From Pohlia nutans (lineage: Eukaryota; Streptophyta; Bryopsida; Bryales; Mniaceae), in the NCBI GenBank assembly GCA_022496805.1, contig CM040090.1:11278001-11342000 (forward strand): DNA of 64,000 bases, given 5' to 3'. Each line of letters begins with the position of its first letter. The first letter of the stretch is position 1. Made by a program: the position numbers and the translations under genes. Under the pieces are notes generated by a model, which was given only the letters and a program-made list of their open reading frames with translations, was not told the origin of the DNA and made no database searches. Below, piece by piece: positions 48,564 to 57,820 of the stretch.

Positions 48564-49382
48564 TTAATCGGAAACCCTCTTGAGCCACCGATTGAGCAAC
48601 CATCAATGGAGGATGCCCATTTTGATCCCCTTGATGATGAGGAAGGTGATCTTTACCGGTTTGTAGAAACTATGGGTTTGGAAAATCACGAGCATTTAGC
48701 ACCCACGGCTCGGGGGTCACGGGTATTTAACTCAGGGGAGGATGATGATCTTTGAACGGATCTTTGTAGTCTCCGGGCTAATATTTCTATAGCCCAACTC
48801 ATTCGTGTTGCACCCTCATTGAGGAAGGAATTCAAGAAAGGGGCTACAATTCCCCGGAGACCTCGTAATATAGTGATGAGTGCTAGGATTTACACGAGTC
48901 CATTGATCGATGACGGTACCCTCGAGATTGATGTGACTGTTTTAGACAAGGTCATTCCGGGTGCCCTAATTGATTGGGGTAGCGGGATTAACATTATGCC
49001 TCTCTCCACGATGGAGAAGTTGGGATTGAAGGTCACCGGGCCTTCCCCGTACGTGGTTAATGTGGCAGATCAAAGGCCAATTACCACTCTTGGCGAAATT
49101 GCCAATTGTAAAATGGGAGCCGGAGGGGAAATTTACACATTGACCTTTCATGTCTTGCGTTTAGTGTCAAACAAAGCCGCTTATCCCATTTTTTTGGGAA
49201 GAGATTGGTTGCGCCAATGCCTCAGAGCGTTGGTCAATCACGCAATCGCGGTTGACGTTTGGTCCGTTAGACAACCGGTCTTTGGTACCATTGGGTCCCG
49301 AATCTCCACAGCTTTAGAGGCATCACTAGAGGTGCCAATGGTCACGAAGGCCACCGGTAATGAACACGTTGATTTAGTATAA
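48564..49382 (+). pseudogene. gypsy-1 protease region
   Basis: The linker continues in frame through a TGA at 48752 into an aspartic protease: ALIDWGSGINIMPLSTMEKL and the second conserved FLGRDWL. The active-site triad is D-W-G instead of D-S/T/G-G (codons at 48972), so this protease is probably dead. Ends TAA at 49380. Confidence 0.8.
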
Positions 49383-50250
49383 CCCACGTTTGTGTCGCAA
49401 AAAAACCCCATTAATTTAGGCCCAATTAGAAATCTAGGACCGGGACTTTATGATTGGGAGAATGATGGTGAATTTACCGCTTCGCTTTGTGAACACCCCG
49501 AGGACATTAATACCCCTAGGGTACAAGCGATAAATATCATCACGACCGTGAGAGCCTTAGAAAACTCAGGCAGATCATACCACGGGATGACAACTTTAAT
49601 AGATGATATCGAATACGAGGCGGTTTACGACTTCGAGGTCGATGGAACTCAAAGTCTCGGTTTAGAAGGGTTAATGGACGAGGAGGAAAATCTCCCACCT
49701 CCCCTTCATTTCCGGAAGACAGCCACTAATATAGAGGTGGAGTCCGATTTGCCTATTTATCCCGCGGTACCAAGTGATTGGTACCATGGTCCTACAAACC
49801 CAGTCACGGTCCCCATCAACGATTGCCAAGATGTGGACGTGTCATTAGAAAGTGAGGAGCCCCGACCCATTAAAATGGGGGCTCAATTGTCACCGGAGGA
49901 GGTAGAGAGGTACAAGTCTCGTCTTAGAGTTTCGGGACATTTTTGCGTGGTCTTATAAAGACCGCAAGGGCATTCCCGCGGAAATCGCCCAACAAATCAT
50001 TCCTTTAGTCCCGGGGGCTTTACCGGTCAGGCAAAAAGAACGCCGGATGAACCCCGACTTCAACTGGTAGTCAAAGCCGAGTTGGAAAAGCTTTTAGAAG
50101 CCGGTTTCTTTAGACCGGTTGAGATCACGGATTGGGAGTCCACTATGGTTCTTGTGAAGAAAAAGAACGGAAAATTGAGGGTGTGCATAGATTACCGCCG
50201 ATTGAACAAGGCTATCCAAAAGGATCATTTTGCTCTCCTGTTTATGAACC
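49383..50250 (+). pseudogene. gypsy-1 reverse transcriptase, 5' part, interrupted
   Basis: RT N-terminus with LEAGFFRPVEITDW, LVKKKNGKLRVCIDYRRLNKA and KDHFALLFMN, then loss of homology at about 50250. A frameshift near 49940 and TAG near 50068 break the frame. The missing continuation appears at 63215. Confidence 0.88.
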
Positions 50251-52597
50251 TGTCAGGTGCGAATGGATGGTTAGCTGTGTGAGCCGGCGCCGCGGGATGC
50301 GACGCCAAGTTTGGAGCTTAGCCGGAGTAGGCGGCGGGATGTGAGCTGCGGAGGACGCGTTACAAGTTGTGAGGAGCGATGGCGTGACCGACAACCGCTA
50401 GTCAGCGTATTTTTGGTCTTCTAGGTGTTTAGGAACATCGTTGACTTGTTGACTAGGGTTTGAGATATAGTGGCGGCGCGGTGTTGGGAGTCTCATCTTT
50501 CTCAAGTTGAGCCTCCCAACATGGGGTGATGGAACCTTGTGGCTCTTTCCCCCATTGCAACATGTAGACGTTCTTCAAGAACGGTGTTAGGCTTGACTTA
50601 GACTTCAAGTTTTAGAGTATTATGGTTGTTTTCATACCTCTTATTACTTGAGAAAGATGCCTCTATGCATTTAGTGCAAGCATAATTGATTAAATGCACT
50701 TTAGTTTGTGGAAAAACGGAGTTTTAGTGTGTGTTTTGGAAGTTCATTATGTGCTGGAATTGCAAATCTCTAGCTACGTTTGACACCATAGCCACTTCCG
50801 TTGGCATTTTTGGATGTACGGAAATGGGTATTTGTCCTATATGCCATTTGGGAAGATTCCATCACGGAACAAACTACTTTTCATCTACAAACGGAATTTA
50901 TCATCCGTTGGTTTCCGCCTTCTCTCTCATATATCCATGGATCTCAGATCTAGAATAGTAGAGAGTTCTTCTACGTAGTTTTGCATGGAGCGTTACTGTT
51001 TTGTGTACGTGGGTTGAGGAGAGAGTTGTGAGTTCACGATTAGAGTACTGCATGAGGGAAACTTGGGTCTTTGCGGTTGGGCATGTGGGACTTTTTATCG
51101 GCATTGCCGGTGGGAACGTGGATGGTCGAGGAGGACAGTTGGGAGTTCGGGAGCACAAGAACACTACGGTACTCACTGTGTTGCTTTGAGCGGTTGCAAT
51201 GCTACGGGTTAACGGTACGGAGCTTGATCATCGCAGTGAAGGCGAGGCGTTTGGTCATGAACGGGCGAGTGATTTGAGGACTGCGAACGGAGTTGTTGGA
51301 TTGAGGTCATCGCATGCAACTAGTAACTGCAAGAACATGAGACTTGAGGTTCTCGACTTCCCAACCGATGTGAAACTGGAAGAATCCGGGTGTGAGACGT
51401 GAGGGTTGTGGTACCACTTCATCAAAGTAGTCAGATGTTCTTGTTTGTCCTTGATTCCATTGCACCCTACTGATCACACACACATGGTTACGGTGATTGT
51501 TGGGTGGCGGAAGCGCTGGCGAAATTTTGAATAAATTTTGAAACTTCATGAAGAGTGAAATTGGAAGTGGCAATGGGTTGCGAGAAGGGCGCGAGGTTGA
51601 AGTTGGGTGCGATAAACGTCCCGAGCACTGGGCAGAAATCGGCGGAGATCTGCGCAAGCAGAGCGAAGGAGAGCGCCGACACAGACAGGTCGAAAACGAG
51701 GTCCCACGACCGCTCGAGGTCCCCTAATCGGGGTCCCCAAACCTCAGTTGGCACCTCGATCAGGACGGGCCCTGGCTCAGTGACTGGACTGAGGAGACAA
51801 GGCAGCAGTTATTGGGTGAACTGCGACTACAGTAGTGACTGGATCCTTACTCAATGCGAACAAGGTCATGGGCTGACTTGACATGCCATTTATTTTCAGG
51901 TCCTGGGGCACTAATTGCGACTGACATGTGCTTGTGTGAGTGGGCCAACCTTTCTTGACTTGATCTGGTTGTCAATTAAGTTACCCACGGAGTGCTATAG
52001 TGTGAATGAGGCCATGAGTTGACATGACCCTTTAGATCAGGCCCTAAGCTCTTGTTAACAGGTCATGTCATCTTGATTAGACTCGTTGGTTGGGCTTGTA
52101 ATCAAAGCAATGATTGTTTTGATGGGATGTTGATTGATTAAACCTAGTGACTAGATCTAATGACTAGATGGTATGTGGTGACATCACCAATGATTAGATT
52201 ATTAGTGATGATTGTACCAGCCTACGTGGCACTAGAATGAGTATGATTGCCACGTAGGTTTGACACGTAGGATTGCCACGTAGGATTGCCACGTAGGATT
52301 GTCACGTGGGACCGCCACGAAGGACCGCCACGTAGGTTTGCCACGTGGGACCGCCACGGAGGACGGATGATGAGGATGATTTAGCTTAACCTAATTGTTT
52401 GGTGTGGGTGATGGTCCGTGAGGCATATAATTCGACACTCACGGTATTGACTTCAAGCTATATTATTGGGTGACTACAAACCACCTTTCTACTACTCTCA
52501 CGATAATGTCTTCCTTGCACTACATGGCATGAGAGAATGGCGTGAGGAAATGGCATGAGGATATGCGCTACATGGCATGAGGCTATGACAAGAAATT
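50251..52597. other. Left flank of the 13-kb insertion
   Basis: Starts with TG at 50251 directly after the gypsy-1 break. No recognised coding sequence; small frames on both strands lack family features. Contains the 13-bp minisatellite at 52250. It could include an LTR, but no match to the right flank was found. Confidence 0.4.
52250..52366. repeat. 13-bp minisatellite, 9 units, with ACGT cores
   Basis: Unit ccacgtaggattg with variants; at least two units contain the CACGTG G-box palindrome. Confidence 0.88.
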
Positions 52598-53545
52598 GTG
52601 AGGCCACGAATTATGTCCACCAATTTGTTTCTTCCAACATCATGGGAGGAATTAGCCCTATGGATTATCACGGGGACCACATTATTGAATGACATCGCCG
52701 GGAATGTGCCTTGTGCTGGTAAGGGTCACTTAGAGACCGTGAGGGAATATTATGAAGAGCATAAGACAAGTGCCTTTGAGTTGAACCCCACATTGCTGCT
52801 TCATGTTACTTGTGAGTTTCGATGTGTGTTGGAAACGACACTGTATTACGTCGCAACAGAACAAAGGGACAAGACTTTCTGTCGTTGGCTGAAAGCAAAG
52901 AAGAAGAGTGGAATGCACCACGGTTTCGTCGCGCCATGATTGCACTTATTGAACATGGAGGGTCATGGATTAGAAGAGGTGACCTCTAGAATTCGATGGG
53001 TGAGAATTAGAGGGGAGATTTTAGAAGGCACTCAAGCAGCTTTTATTGGCCAAGAGGTAGAAGTCATTATCAATGCTATAGGGAGTGAAAGTCAATCAGT
53101 CACTTCTGTAGTTCCGCCACACGTGGAGGGTGGATTTGTTCTGAGTGCAGTAGCGGCGTCGCTGTTGGGTACACAACTATTTTCTGCACCGGGAACCAAA
53201 GTGCTGGGCCCGAGAGCCATTCAGTACTGGGGGTGTGGCAGTGGGTTTGTTTGTGTGCTGAAACTTAAAGAACAGCGGCAAGGATATATTTTACCCCGAC
53301 TACAGCGTCGAGGGTTTGTGGCGTTTTCAAACTTTATCGTCGAAAGTGATGTTATTGTGGTGAAAAACCAAGGTACCCGATCTAGAGCTGAGTGGGTCCA
53401 GAAGACGGAGGTCAATTTTTTTCCGCTATTTTCACTTATTTTCACCGAGTATTGGTGTGAGTCCTATAGTTTCCACACTATTTGGCATAAAGAAGAAGGG
53501 GGATGGTTCGAGAGAGCAACCACGGTATGCAATTTTTATACATGA
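52598..53545 (+). pseudogene. Unassigned open frame upstream of Gag, one internal TGA
   Basis: 316 codons in the same frame as the downstream polyprotein, broken only by TGA at 52937. Features: a basic cluster KAKKKSGMHH and a middle part with VIINAIGSESQSVTSVV. No family is recognised. It may be an N-terminal extension of Gag, an accessory gene, or chance openness. Two TAGs (53630, 53663) separate it from Gag. Confidence 0.4.
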
Positions 53546-53649
53546 CGCCGTATTGATTTTGAGATCGCCCCAACCATATACCAACCTTCTCAACCAGGTA
53601 AGGGAGACATGTGGCATCTGTACGCTCCGTAGGGTTTAGTTTATCACCC

Positions 53650-53668
53650 TGGAGGCGCCATCTAGGAC
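53650..53668 (+). other. Possible primer-binding site
   Basis: TGGAGGCGCCATCTAGGAC follows TTTATCA and resembles plant gypsy PBS blocks (TGGCGCC-type), which would make 53646 an LTR end. No 3' LTR copy of the preceding sequence was found, and the same stretch could be coding, so this is tentative. Confidence 0.22.
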
Positions 53669-53731
53669 GGGTTACTTAGGAGTGGTGTTCCGTTTGCTCA
53701 GGACACTAGTAAGTACCCACGTAGAACTAAA

Positions 53732-54610
53732 GTGAATAGAAGGCTAGTATCTACGATAGAAGTGGTAGATAGTCCAAGAGGGCATGTAGAACCGGCAGAA
53801 GTTGAAGAGGTAGAAGTAGTACAATCTGGGACATCAGAAGAGGTTGACGGATTAACTTCACCAACACTGTTGCAGCCACGACTGCAACACGATCGACACT
53901 TCTTTGGTTCAGTTTACGACTTGGACGATATGAAGGGTGTTTATGCCAGTGAGAGGGGCCTTCGCCGATTCTCTGGAGGAATCAATTCCATTGAATTGGA
54001 GGACTTCAAACGGGATTTTGGGGCTTGGTGTGAGTTCCAACAACTCCGTAATACTAACTTCAATCCTTATATGGTTTGGAAGACACTTTTTCAGCATTTG
54101 GAAGGCGCTCCGCTGAAAGACTATGGTGACTTTGAAGTGGAGCATGCTCGAGCAATTCATGAGTGGCGGGAATATTGGGCCCTTGAATATGTTGATGTGT
54201 TTGGCCAAGAGACTGCACCGATCAGAGGCAGAAGGCCACCGGTAAGATTACGGGACTTTGAAGAGGGCGGAGAGCCTTCAAATATCGTGAAGGAAGAGAT
54301 TTGGGTGTTATGACCTGATTTCAACCCCACCATTGAGTTTTTCGAAGAATTGGCTAGAAATTACCAAGGACAACGAGCAGACAAAATGAAATCTTTACGC
54401 TCGTTTACAAGGGGCAGTAATGAGTCGTTGCGTGAGGCCTACGCCAGACTACGAAGGTTGATCTTTGCTACTCAAGGAGTAACGGAGCAACAAGTTGTCC
54501 AACATTGGTATAATATATTGGACAAAGAATTGAAAAACATTGTGAGGGGAGAAGCTTTAAAGCTGGGGGCCTCACCCACACTACGTTTTGTGTTTGAGAC
54601 ATTAGAATGA
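53732..54610 (+). pseudogene. gag: Gag of the methyltransferase element, with internal TGA
   Basis: Gag-like helical domain: LRRFSGGINSIELEDFKRDF, then AWCEFQQLR and LFQHLEGAPLKDY, continuing after TGA 54311 into SLRSFTRGSNESLREAYARL. A second TGA at 54608 separates it from the zinc knuckles; both sides are in the same frame. The true start is unclear because no ATG lies near the beginning of the frame. Confidence 0.75.
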
Positions 54611-54622
54611 ATTGAGATCAAC

Positions 54623-57600
54623 TTGTTGGAAGAAAAGGCGGCGATGGGATTTTTAAACAAGGACCCCAAGCCAGTGGAGAAACCGAAACCTGGTAAGGGT
54701 AGTCTCCCGTCTTTTGCAGGTGACTATAATGCAAAGTGTTTTGGGTGTGGTGAGGTTGGGCATTTACGCAGAGACTGTCCCAACAAATCCAAGGTTGCAA
54801 CGACGGGAGCTTATTGCTCAGGCTGTGGAGTGAAAGGACATAATCCAGAGAAATGTTGGACATTGCACCCCGAGCTCAAGCCCGCTGGAGAAAAATGGAA
54901 AGCAGCTGAGAAAAGCAGCCAAAGTCAGACATCAACCAAAGCTACTTCGGGAGGAGAGAAGAAATCTTGGAAGGCTAAGTTTGCGGACTTGGAGGCGAAG
55001 ATGGCAGCTATGTCAACGACTATGGAAGGTGGGGGCGCATCTTCTAAAGACGCAAAGAAGTCTGCTGCGAGCTATTATGCTGAAGACCATGATCATATGT
55101 TATGTGGCATGGCAGTGACTAGAGAGGGACCTCGCCTCGAGGCATATGCTCAATTACGGAGCCACACACGTGATGCCGCCAATGCGCCACGTGGCACTAG
55201 TCCCACGCTAGATCCTCAGCGTGGTGAAGTGCATCGGCAAGTACGGTTACCAGAATCGTTTATTCTCGAGGAAGTGGTGCCCACATCATCTATGGTCTTA
55301 CAAAAGGGAACACAATCAAATGGGTGCAAGAAATCTGCAAGAGTAAATGAGATATCAGCTAATATTCGAGAGGCTGCCACATTAGTGTGCAAGACGCCTT
55401 TATTCTCGGCAGATTTATTGAACCAAGTGGGATTTGATGTCTCCCAGGTGTTTCAGGTAGCGGCTAATATGTATGGGTCTAAAAGCCCTGAGACGGTTGG
55501 TGCCATGCATGCGGCATTGACAACCGACGTAATGCACAGTGAACAGAGCATTGAGGTCACGGAATTATTTTCCGCGGCAGCGCGGGTGAAGACTATGCCA
55601 GCAAGACCGGCTATTGAAAGATCTTCCATTACACCGGGTGTAGTGGTGGTGGACAACTCCAAAGGTCTTTTTCAATTAATAGGGCCGGGTGGGCAGATTT
55701 TTAGGCCACGAAGAGTGTTATTGGACTCGGGGGCCCAACCGTTGATGCTTGGTATATCAGCAGTAGAAGGGTTGGGGCTTACACAACACACATTGGAGGC
55801 ATGCCCGTGGACTATAAGCACTTCTATGGGTGGTTCAGAGCAAGCAACTGGCATCACAAAGGCAAAGCTCACATTACAACTCCGACCGGATGATGTTATG
55901 GATGCTAGCTCTATGAAGGTGAAAGCAATCGTTACGGAGGCTAAGTCGTATGATGTCTTAGTGGGTGCGATGGTGCTATATCCGATGGGATTCACCTTAG
56001 ACTTCTGGGAGGAGACAACCTTTTATAGGCCAGGATGGCAAGCAGGAAATGGGCGGAAGGCTCAGCTGCCAGCTCGGTTTGTCCGAGTTCTTACTGGAAA
56101 TATGGCTGATACCTATTGCTTTTCAAGCCTTGTAGATGTCGAGCAAATTTGGTTTGCGGAAGATTTCAATGAAGAAGGATCTCTAAGCATTGCAGGTGCA
56201 TCTGCTGAAGAAGTAGAAGAATTGGAGACTCTTATTGAGACTATTGAAGACTTCGAGCCTATAGAGACTCCAGTGTGGGGCACCACACAAGATCTACAAA
56301 ATGGTTCTGCTAAAGCAGACCGGAAGGTGTGGCAAGATATGGTATTGCCACAAGAGGAGGATGAAGGAACGATTGATCAAGGTAAGGATCAAGAACCGCC
56401 TCTGAATACTTCAACAATTCATTGGCAGCCGCCATCAGAGGGTATTGTTCTTTTGGAATTGTTTGGAGGTATTGCTACTGGTTTTGCAGCTGTTTTACAA
56501 GCTGGGATCAAAGTTCGCCGCTACTTGTACGTGGACAACGACAATTTGGCAAAGAGAGTTGCCATACGACATATTGCAAGGTTACGGGCTCAATTCCAGA
56601 CCTTACTTCCACGATCAACTACTAAGAGGGCATTCACCGCATTACCAAGTGACATCTCGTTGATCTCTAGAGAAGAAATCACTCGACATGGTCCGATTGA
56701 CTTGGTAATTGCCGGTTGGCCGTGTCAGGGTATGTCCATGGCTGGGCATCAAAATGGGCTGCATGATGCACGATCTGCTAGGTTTTGGGATATGATTAGA
56801 GTATTACGTCATATTCAAACGGCCCAAGTGAGATCCCCAGGATATATTGTAGAAAATGTCCCAGTTGCTAGCTCATCAAGAGCTAGAACACTAGAGAGTG
56901 TTCATCGCATTCATAGCATCTTGGGTACCCATGTGTTGTTGGATGCAGCTGCAGTTGGATCTCGAGCTCATAGGCCACGATTATGGTGGACGAATATGGT
57001 ACCTGTCGAGTTATTGCAGCAAGCATATGGTAAAATACATCGGCCCGAGAATTGTTATGTGAAGGACATTTTAGACCCTCACCGGGCACCACGGAAAGTT
57101 TATCACGATGACCAGGCTCCTTTGGCGATAGTGAATCGCAAAGGTGAGCCACGCAGAGCGCTACCCACACTCATGAGCTACGCCAAGTCATATGCGTTTA
57201 AAGATAATGGGCCGGGCCTAATTTGGGATGCAACGTTGGAAGAAATGGTGGAACCAAACGCTGATGAACGAGAACGAGCGATGGGTTTTCAAACCGGTAC
57301 CACTCATGTTCATGACATATCGGAATTTCAACGGAGAGCCTTAATTGGTCAAGCCATGGATTTAAATTGTTTGACTTGGATTATGTCGTTGATTGTCGCT
57401 GAACAACAACGTTTGGCAGCCAGTTTAATTGGCTATATGGATATGTATGAGGTGTGCCGCCCGGCAGAGGCACCACGAACCGACGGGACGCCCGGTTCGA
57501 TGGTTGGGAGCGAGCATGCAATGACGGCACACCCATGGAATTTTTGGAAAAATGCTAACATTGTCGAGCCGATGGAGCATATAGTACGGGGTCGTAAGAA

Positions 57601-57814
57601 TACAACCCCACAAACACACAGTTCGGCAAGTAGTTGGCAAATGGGCCATTTGGCACAACCGATGATTAATTTAGAGGCCGAAGTGGATAAACTATTTTAT
57701 GAGCTAGAAGTTGCTCATCAAGCGGAGGAAATTTGGAACGTGGGTTTAGTGGAAGGGACATACGGGATGGTTAGTTTGGAGCAGGAAAGTCATGCTTCAG
57801 ACGGCATTCAATAG
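54623..57814 (+). CDS. Zinc knuckles, retropepsin and DNMT3/DRM-type cytosine-5 DNA methyltransferase
   Basis: 1063 codons without a stop. Residues 39-52 (CFGCGEVGHLRRDC) and 65-78 are CX2CX4HX4C knuckles for RNA binding. A retropepsin follows with VLLDSGA (catalytic Asp 368) and a distal VLVGAMVLYPMGF. From 607 to about 960 lies a full C5-methyltransferase: motif I LELFGGIATG (611-620, SAM binding), motif IV DLVIAGWPCQG with catalytic Cys701, motif VI ENV (744-746), motif VIII AHRPRLWW, and C-terminal ERERAMGFQTGTT followed by RRALIGQAMD (motifs IX-X). The GIATG/AHRxR pattern is closest to DNMT3/DRM enzymes. An acidic linker joins PR and MTase. All catalytic motifs are intact although neighbouring parts are broken. 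It would methylate cytosine in DNA, perhaps the element's own copies or its target chromatin. Confidence 0.92.
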   Translation: MLEEKAAMGFLNKDPKPVEKPKPGKGSLPSFAGDYNAKCFGCGEVGHLRRDCPNKSKVATTGAYCSGCGVKGHNPEKCWTLHPELKPAGEKWKAAEKSSQSQTSTKATSGGEKKSWKAKFADLEAKMAAMSTTMEGGGASSKDAKKSAASYYAEDHDHMLCGMAVTREGPRLEAYAQLRSHTRDAANAPRGTSPTLDPQRGEVHRQVRLPESFILEEVVPTSSMVLQKGTQSNGCKKSARVNEISANIREAATLVCKTPLFSADLLNQVGFDVSQVFQVAANMYGSKSPETVGAMHAALTTDVMHSEQSIEVTELFSAAARVKTMPARPAIERSSITPGVVVVDNSKGLFQLIGPGGQIFRPRRVLLDSGAQPLMLGISAVEGLGLTQHTLEACPWTISTSMGGSEQATGITKAKLTLQLRPDDVMDASSMKVKAIVTEAKSYDVLVGAMVLYPMGFTLDFWEETTFYRPGWQAGNGRKAQLPARFVRVLTGNMADTYCFSSLVDVEQIWFAEDFNEEGSLSIAGASAEEVEELETLIETIEDFEPIETPVWGTTQDLQNGSAKADRKVWQDMVLPQEEDEGTIDQGKDQEPPLNTSTIHWQPPSEGIVLLELFGGIATGFAAVLQAGIKVRRYLYVDNDNLAKRVAIRHIARLRAQFQTLLPRSTTKRAFTALPSDISLISREEITRHGPIDLVIAGWPCQGMSMAGHQNGLHDARSARFWDMIRVLRHIQTAQVRSPGYIVENVPVASSSRARTLESVHRIHSILGTHVLLDAAAVGSRAHRPRLWWTNMVPVELLQQAYGKIHRPENCYVKDILDPHRAPRKVYHDDQAPLAIVNRKGEPRRALPTLMSYAKSYAFKDNGPGLIWDATLEEMVEPNADERERAMGFQTGTTHVHDISEFQRRALIGQAMDLNCLTWIMSLIVAEQQRLAASLIGYMDMYEVCRPAEAPRTDGTPGSMVGSEHAMTAHPWNFWKNANIVEPMEHIVRGRKNTTPQTHSSASSWQMGHLAQPMINLEAEVDKLFYELEVAHQAEEIWNVGLVEGTYGMVSLEQESHASDGIQ

Positions 57815-57820
57815 CAATCA
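57809..57820 (+). promoter_or_regulatory. Putative leaky stop (TMV-type readthrough) between ORF1 and ORF2
   Basis: CAA TAG CAA TCA fits the CAA-UAG-CARYYA consensus that directs readthrough in tobamoviruses and has been used by the plant retroelement SIRE1. The frame is open on both sides, and the stop lies between the methyltransferase and RT, where a Gag-Pol expression ratio would be set. Confidence 0.65.

Noticed and set aside
50251..52500. Left flank as a 5' LTR matching 61062-63200
   Set aside because: Read side by side, the two flanks share no convincing sequence, and no 5-bp duplication (gaacc) occurs at the right junction.
53221..53445. Minus-strand frames across the retroelement
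   Set aside because: Shadows of the + strand polyprotein with no family features.
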